The position numbers and the translations under genes were made by a program. The notes beneath the pieces were generated by a model that saw nothing but the letters and a program-made list of their open reading frames with translations, searched no databases and had not been told where the DNA came from. From Streptomyces sp. NRRL F-525 (GTDB taxonomy: Bacteria > Actinomycetota > Actinomycetes > Streptomycetales > Streptomycetaceae): a stretch of DNA of 64,000 nucleotides. Where the stretch lies: the NCBI RefSeq assembly GCF_000716605.1, contig NZ_JNXE01000021.1, forward strand, positions 62,001-126,000, in the 5' to 3' direction. Positions within the stretch are counted from its first letter, which is position 1, and the number at the start of each line of letters is the position of its first letter. Shown piece after piece: positions 60,519 through 64,000 of this stretch.

Positions 60519-60859
60519 CCGGTCCGGCCCGGCGACCGACCGGCGCGCTCCTTTTCGTGCTGCGCATTTCACGCTGTGGGACTGGAGCTTCTCCCGATAC
60601 GGCGGCCAGGTCGTCGGTGTTCACCGGCCCGCCGCTGTTCACGCGGGTGTTGCCGTGAGGCTGGTGACCAGGCCGAGTTCGACCTGGTCGCGGGTGCTCA
60701 GCCACGCTACGACCCTGACTGCCATGACCGCTGGGTCCGTCTCGGCGCCGGCCTCTCCTGCTCCGTACACGCCGTTCTCCAAGTGCGATTGCATTCTGCC
60801 GGTGTGCGCGTGGCGCGGCCGACTGGGCCAGGCGCCCCCTGCGCCGGGAGCGGCGCTTC

Positions 60860-61741
60860 TCATGGCGCTTGCGTCCGGCCAGGCTGCTCGGGTCCGGTCC
60901 GCCGCCGAGGAGTGAGCCACGGGATCCGCGAGGGACGTGGGTCGGGTGCTTTCCCTTGGCGGGGCAGATCGGTGATGCGGGCGCGTGCGATCAGCTCCAA
61001 GGTGGTGGCGACGGCGACCGCCTGAACGGCCATCAGAGCGACGAGAACGAACAACTGCACCGCGCCTGCGGTGACGGGGTCGGCTCCGCCGAGCAGCATG
61101 CCGACGAACGCGCCGGGCAGTGTGACCAGCCCGACCGTTCGGGTCTGGTCGAGTCCTGGCACGAGCGCCTCTGAAGCGGCCGAACGGGCGATCTCCACCC
61201 GGGCGTCGCGATCGATCATGCCCAGTGCGAGCGCGGCTTCGACCTCGCCGTGACGCAGCCGCAGCACTGCCAGGCTCTGCCGTCCGGCCAGGACCGTGGC
61301 CGTCATCGCGCCGCCGATCAGGATGCCGGTGACCGGGATCATCGTGATACCGGTCAGCGGCACGAGGCCGGTGGACAGCAGCAGTGAGACAGCGGGGACC
61401 ACTCCGGCCGCGATCGGCACGGCCGTCCACCACCATGTGCTGTCGGAGGTGATGCGGCGGCCGGCCGTACGCACGGCGACCGTGAACATCAACGCCAGGA
61501 ACACGGGCAGCCCGGTGGGGGAGTGGGCGACCCAGCCGATGACCACGGAGACCAGCACGAGCTGGACGGCCGCGCGCAGGCCGGCGGTCACTATCTCCCT
61601 GGCCCGGCTGGTGCCCTGATCGGGCGTCAGCTTGGCGAGGGCGGCCACGGCGACGGCGGCGGCGAGAAGGACGGCCAGGACCCAGGCGAGAGTCGCGTTG
61701 ACCGGGAGCAGAGCGGCCGAGGCTGTCAGCAATGGCATCAC
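60860..61741 (-). CDS. ABC transporter permease, FetB/UPF0014 family
   Basis: 293 residues with about seven membrane segments. VTAGLRAAVQLVLVSVVIGW, ITMIPVTGILIGGAMTATVL, LALGMIDRDARVEIARSAAS and VTLPGAFVGMLLGGADPVTA are FetB-type motifs. FetAB exports iron or confers oxidative stress resistance; the ATPase FetA is not adjacent. A BlaI-type palindrome and a small membrane peptide ORF lie upstream, so it may be a target of the BlaI/M56 pair. Confidence 0.83.
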   Translation of the reverse strand: MMPLLTASAALLPVNATLAWVLAVLLAAAVAVAALAKLTPDQGTSRAREIVTAGLRAAVQLVLVSVVIGWVAHSPTGLPVFLALMFTVAVRTAGRRITSDSTWWWTAVPIAAGVVPAVSLLLSTGLVPLTGITMIPVTGILIGGAMTATVLAGRQSLAVLRLRHGEVEAALALGMIDRDARVEIARSAASEALVPGLDQTRTVGLVTLPGAFVGMLLGGADPVTAGAVQLFVLVALMAVQAVAVATTLELIARARITDLPRQGKAPDPRPSRIPWLTPRRRTGPEQPGRTQAP

Positions 61742-61805
61742 CGTGGAAGGGTCGGGCCCTGGCTGCGACCGTGCTCGGGCTGAGTCGGCTGCACGGGAGA
61801 GCTGC

Positions 61806-61949
61806 TCAGAAGGTGATGCTCCGGCCCTCGTTCTGAGGTGTGGTGCGGTCCGGAAGCGTCCCTGACCCCGCGTCCTCCTGTCTGCGCCTTGAAAGCGGCA
61901 TGACCGTCGTCACGCAAGCAACGGTGCCCACGAACAGCAGTACGGCCAC
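61806..61949 (-). CDS. Small membrane peptide just after a BlaI-type operator
   Basis: 47 codons from GTG 61949: a hydrophobic start (VAVLLFVGTVACVTTVMPL) then a basic and polar tail (SRRRQEDAGSGTLPDRTTP). The start lies 5 bases after the palindrome at 61955-61972, so it would be leaderless or nearly so. Good third-position bias. It ends 64 bases before the FetB-like start. No family recognised; could also be a leader region without translation. Confidence 0.4.
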   Translation of the reverse strand: MAVLLFVGTVACVTTVMPLSRRRQEDAGSGTLPDRTTPQNEGRSITF

Positions 61950-61954
61950 ACGTA

Positions 61955-61972
61955 GTCTACAGATCTGTAGAC
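61955..61972. promoter_or_regulatory. Perfect 18-bp palindrome, BlaI-type operator
   Basis: GTCTACAGATCTGTAGAC is a perfect palindrome with the TACA-NNNN-TGTA core also present at 59171-59182. It lies upstream of the leftward small ORF and FetB-like permease. Confidence 0.65.
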
Positions 61973-62017
61973 GCTTAACGAAGCCGGGCCTGACTCGCAG
62001 TCGAAAGGGGTAGGTCC

Positions 62018-62083
62018 GTAGCGGCCGAACTTGCCCGTATCGCCAGGGAGATGCGCGACACCGTCGCCCATGACGGCGACCGA
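62018..62083 (+). pseudogene. Histidine kinase fragment
   Basis: VAAELARIAREMRDTVAHDG is like the HisKA_3 phosphoacceptor helix of NarL-type sensor kinases (ARIAREMHDTVAH), with the acceptor His changed to Arg. The frame continues without further homology. Too short to be certain. Confidence 0.35.
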
Positions 62084-62197
62084 TCCGGAGTTCTGCCGCC
62101 CCGGCTTAGCACCGAGCGGGCCGCCGCGGTCGGCCAATCAGCCGCCCTTCGCGCGCAGTTGACGGGGACCCGCCGGTCGTCGCTCGACCGGGGCCCG

Positions 62198-62926
62198 TCA
62201 GAGCTCCAGGCGGTAGCCGTGCCCTCGCAGGGTGGTGATGCGGGGCAGGCTGCTGGAGTTGGCCGAGGCATCGGCGGCCTCGGTGAGGTGGCGGCGCAGG
62301 CCGGCCATGGTGACGTCGAGGGTCTTGGTGGAGCCGAACCAGTTCTCGTCCCAGACCTCGGCCATCAGGGTCTCCCGGGAGACGGCCTCGCCCGGGTGCT
62401 GGGAGAGGACGGCGAGCAGGTCGAACTCCTTGGGGCGGAGCGGGACTTCCTCGTCGTGGAGGGTGCAGCGGCGGGCGGAGACGTCGAGGACGAGGTCGGC
62501 CAGACGGACGGGTTCCGGTGGAGGCGAGGCGACGGCGCGGCGGCGCAGGTGGGCGCGGAGGCGGGCGAGCAGCACGGAGAGGCTGAAGGGTTTGACGAGG
62601 TAGTCGTCGGCTCCGGCGTCCAGCCCGGCGATGACGTCGATGTCGTCGGTGCGCGCGGTGAGGACGATGATCAGCAGGTCGGGGCGGCGGGCGCGTAGGT
62701 CGCGGGCGATGTCGAGGCCGTCCATGTCGGGCAGGCCCAGGTCGAGGAGCAGGACGTCGTACGAGGACCGCGCGGCCTCGGCCAGGGCGCCGGAGCCGGT
62801 GCGGTTCCAGGTGGGTGCGTAGCCGTTGCCGCGCAGGCCGGTGTGGAGGTGGCGGCCGATGGTGTCGTCGTCCTCGACGACCAGGACGCGCGGTCGGCCG
62901 TGGTCGGCGGTGGCGGGCATGCGCAT
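62198..62926 (-). CDS. OmpR-family response regulator
   Basis: 242 residues. Receiver domain: VLVVEDDDTIGRHLHTGLRG, phospho-acceptor Asp in VLLLDLGLPDMDG, Thr in IVLTARTDD and Lys in YLVKPFS. C-terminal winged helix: LRPKEFDLLAVLSQHPGEAV, DVTMAGLRRHLTE, RGHGYRLEL. ATG 62926 (or 62920) has no ribosome binding site, so leaderless translation is likely. No histidine kinase gene follows; only a small fragment lies nearby. The FtsX-type permease upstream may be its target or partner. Confidence 0.87.
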   Translation of the reverse strand: MRMPATADHGRPRVLVVEDDDTIGRHLHTGLRGNGYAPTWNRTGSGALAEAARSSYDVLLLDLGLPDMDGLDIARDLRARRPDLLIIVLTARTDDIDVIAGLDAGADDYLVKPFSLSVLLARLRAHLRRRAVASPPPEPVRLADLVLDVSARRCTLHDEEVPLRPKEFDLLAVLSQHPGEAVSRETLMAEVWDENWFGSTKTLDVTMAGLRRHLTEAADASANSSSLPRITTLRGHGYRLEL

Positions 62927-62973
62927 GGGCGACAGCCTAGAAGCGGGCGGCTCGCCGGTCCGGTAGGGCGCGG

Positions 62974-64000
62974 TCACAGGTCGCGCAGTTCCTCGACGGC
63001 TGGGCGTCCGGCGCTGCGGATGCCGTTGAGGGCGGCGGCCAGTACGGCGGCCACTGCGGCGCCCGCGGTCAGGAGCAGGTAGCCGGAGGGCACGGAGAGG
63101 CTGGCCGGGGGTGGGTCGAAGACGCCTGTGAGGACCTTCACCAGCATCTCCGACAGCGTCCAGCCGATGAGCGCGCCGCCCGCCAGTCCGCCGGAGGTCA
63201 GCAGCAGGGCCTCGGTGAGGACCATGCCGCGCAGTTGGCGGGGTTTCGCGCCGAGCACGGTGGCGATGGCGAAGGTGCGGCGGCGTTCGGCCAGGCCGAG
63301 GGCGAGGACGAGTCCGCCCGCTCCCGCCGACAGGAGGACGGCGAAGGCGAGTTCGATGCGGGTCAGGCCGGCCAGGTCGACGGAGGTGAGGCTGGTGCCG
63401 ACGGTGCCGCGGGTCTGGGTGAGGTCGGTGACGGTGGCGCTGGTGCCGAGCTGTGTCCGCAGGTGGGCGGCGATCTGCTGCTGGTGGCTGCCGCCGGTGT
63501 CGAGCAGGAACGCGCCGACCGCGTCGCTGCCGGTTGCCTTGGCCACGTAGGCGGCGTTGGCGACGAAGAAGCTGTCCTTGGGGGCGGTGGGGAACTCCTT
63601 GACGATTCCCGCGTAGTGGAAGGGGACGGTGCGCAGCGTCTTGGTGTGGGCGTCCTGGATGCGGAGGTTGACGGTGTCGCCGGGGGAGAGCTGGAAGTCG
63701 TGGACGGTCTCCACGCTGACCAGGAGGTTGTCGGGGCGCCCGGCGAGACGCCGCATGAGTTGGTGGGCGGTGCCGCCGGAGAAGTAGGCGTCCTGGAGCG
63801 AGGTGGCACCGGCGATGGTGTCGGGGCGGACGCCGTAGAGGTCCTGGAGGTCGGAGCCGACGTAGGCGAAGCGGTGCTGGACGGGCTCGACGTGTCGTAC
63901 GCCGGAGACCTTCAGCGTGCTCGCGGCGCCGGGCGGGACACGGGCGCCGGGCGGTTCGGTGACCGTGACGTCGGCGCCGTTGGTGAGCCGGGCGTCGGCC
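62974..64000 (-). CDS. FtsX-like ABC transporter permease, C-terminal part
   Basis: 342 residues to the window edge; the N-terminus is outside. An extracellular domain (GADVTVTEPPGARVPPGAAS, YVGSDLQDLYGV, VHDFQLSPGDTVNLRIQD) is followed by the FtsX membrane domain: IELAFAVLLSAGAGGLVLAL, ERRRTFAIATVLGAKPRQLR, TEALLLTSGGLAGGALIGW and YLLLTAGAAVAAVLAAALNG. It belongs to MacB/antimicrobial-peptide-type exporters. It ends 48 bases before the response regulator start. Confidence 0.86.
   Translation of the reverse strand, partial: ADARLTNGADVTVTEPPGARVPPGAASTLKVSGVRHVEPVQHRFAYVGSDLQDLYGVRPDTIAGATSLQDAYFSGGTAHQLMRRLAGRPDNLLVSVETVHDFQLSPGDTVNLRIQDAHTKTLRTVPFHYAGIVKEFPTAPKDSFFVANAAYVAKATGSDAVGAFLLDTGGSHQQQIAAHLRTQLGTSATVTDLTQTRGTVGTSLTSVDLAGLTRIELAFAVLLSAGAGGLVLALGLAERRRTFAIATVLGAKPRQLRGMVLTEALLLTSGGLAGGALIGWTLSEMLVKVLTGVFDPPPASLSVPSGYLLLTAGAAVAAVLAAALNGIRSAGRPAVEELRDL

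Noticed and set aside
60639..60794. Leftward 51-codon frame after the FetB-like gene
   Set aside because: Reasonable codon bias but no ribosome binding site and no recognisable family; too weak to call.
1..64000. CRISPR arrays, tRNA, rRNA, riboswitches
   Set aside because: No regularly spaced repeats, cloverleaf-like conserved loops or known riboswitch cores were seen by eye.

Overview
The window is very GC-rich, with strong G/C third-position bias, frequent GTG starts, GGAGG-type ribosome binding sites and many 4-base ATGA/GTGA gene overlaps. The protein set (LacI, PucR, GntR/FCD, MarR, HxlR and TetR regulators, F420/FMN luciferase-like enzymes, a BlaI/M56 pair) fits a streptomycete chromosome, probably a variable catabolic arm region. 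No rRNA, tRNA or CRISPR array was seen.

Layout. (1) 0-5 kb: edge of an inositol-type locus with the start of a Gfo/Idh/MocA dehydrogenase, a sugar/inositol porter, an IolE-like TIM-barrel protein, a divergent LacI regulator and an orphan sugar-binding lipoprotein. A 15-base word is shared by the two candidate operators. (2) 5.4-13.8 kb: a PucR-type regulator with an aldehyde dehydrogenase, RraA-like protein, RidA protein and MHS transporter in one leftward operon, facing a ThDP-dependent enzyme and an M20 N-carbamoylase/ureidohydrolase-like enzyme. (3) 13.7-25 kb: a meta-cleavage aromatic module. It holds a CE1758/CE1759-type flavin monooxygenase and reductase with a TetR gene; hydroxymuconic semialdehyde dehydrogenase, 4-oxalocrotonate tautomerase, decarboxylase and hydratase; then, divergently, an Old Yellow Enzyme-type reductase, extradiol dioxygenase, SDR, a metal-ligand-less class II aldolase homologue, another SDR and a MarR regulator. 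(4) 25-33.7 kb: a duplicated SDR, alkene reductase, efflux pump, FabG-like SDR, a hexapeptide acyltransferase fusion, isochorismatase-fold hydrolase, alpha/beta hydrolase and cupin. (5) 33.7-49.2 kb: HxlR, SRPBCC and SnoaL-like proteins, two GntR/FCD regulators, TetR, a Zn alcohol dehydrogenase, FAH hydrolase, a second extradiol dioxygenase, a DHA2 pump-pirin-FAD oxidoreductase operon, an F420-type LLM enzyme, an SDR-truncated globin-SDR operon and a glucose/sugar porter. (6) 49.2-54.4 kb: a decay zone with pseudogenes and IS remnants. (7) 54.4-64 kb: a PEP mutase/isocitrate lyase-like enzyme, a membrane protein pair, a toxin-antitoxin pair, frameshifted secreted proteins, BlaI/M56, a FetB-like permease, an orphan OmpR-type response regulator and the C-terminal part of an FtsX-like permease.

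How it works together. Two regulatory words tie the centre of the window together. TTGGYCGRCCAA (nine copies, probably the MarR site) lies before the flavin monooxygenase operon, the MarR gene, the second SDR, the alkene reductase and the acyltransferase/isochorismatase divergon. An AAGTGT-NN-ACACTT-like word (probably for the GntR/FCD regulators) lies before the meta-cleavage operons, the SDR at 22.1 kb, the SRPBCC pair, the FAH gene and the second dioxygenase. The likely picture is an aromatic or heteroaromatic catabolic supercluster with linked electrophile detoxification and efflux. The lower pathway looks incomplete here because no classical 4-hydroxy-2-oxovalerate aldolase or acylating acetaldehyde dehydrogenase is present. 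Substrates are inferred from families only.
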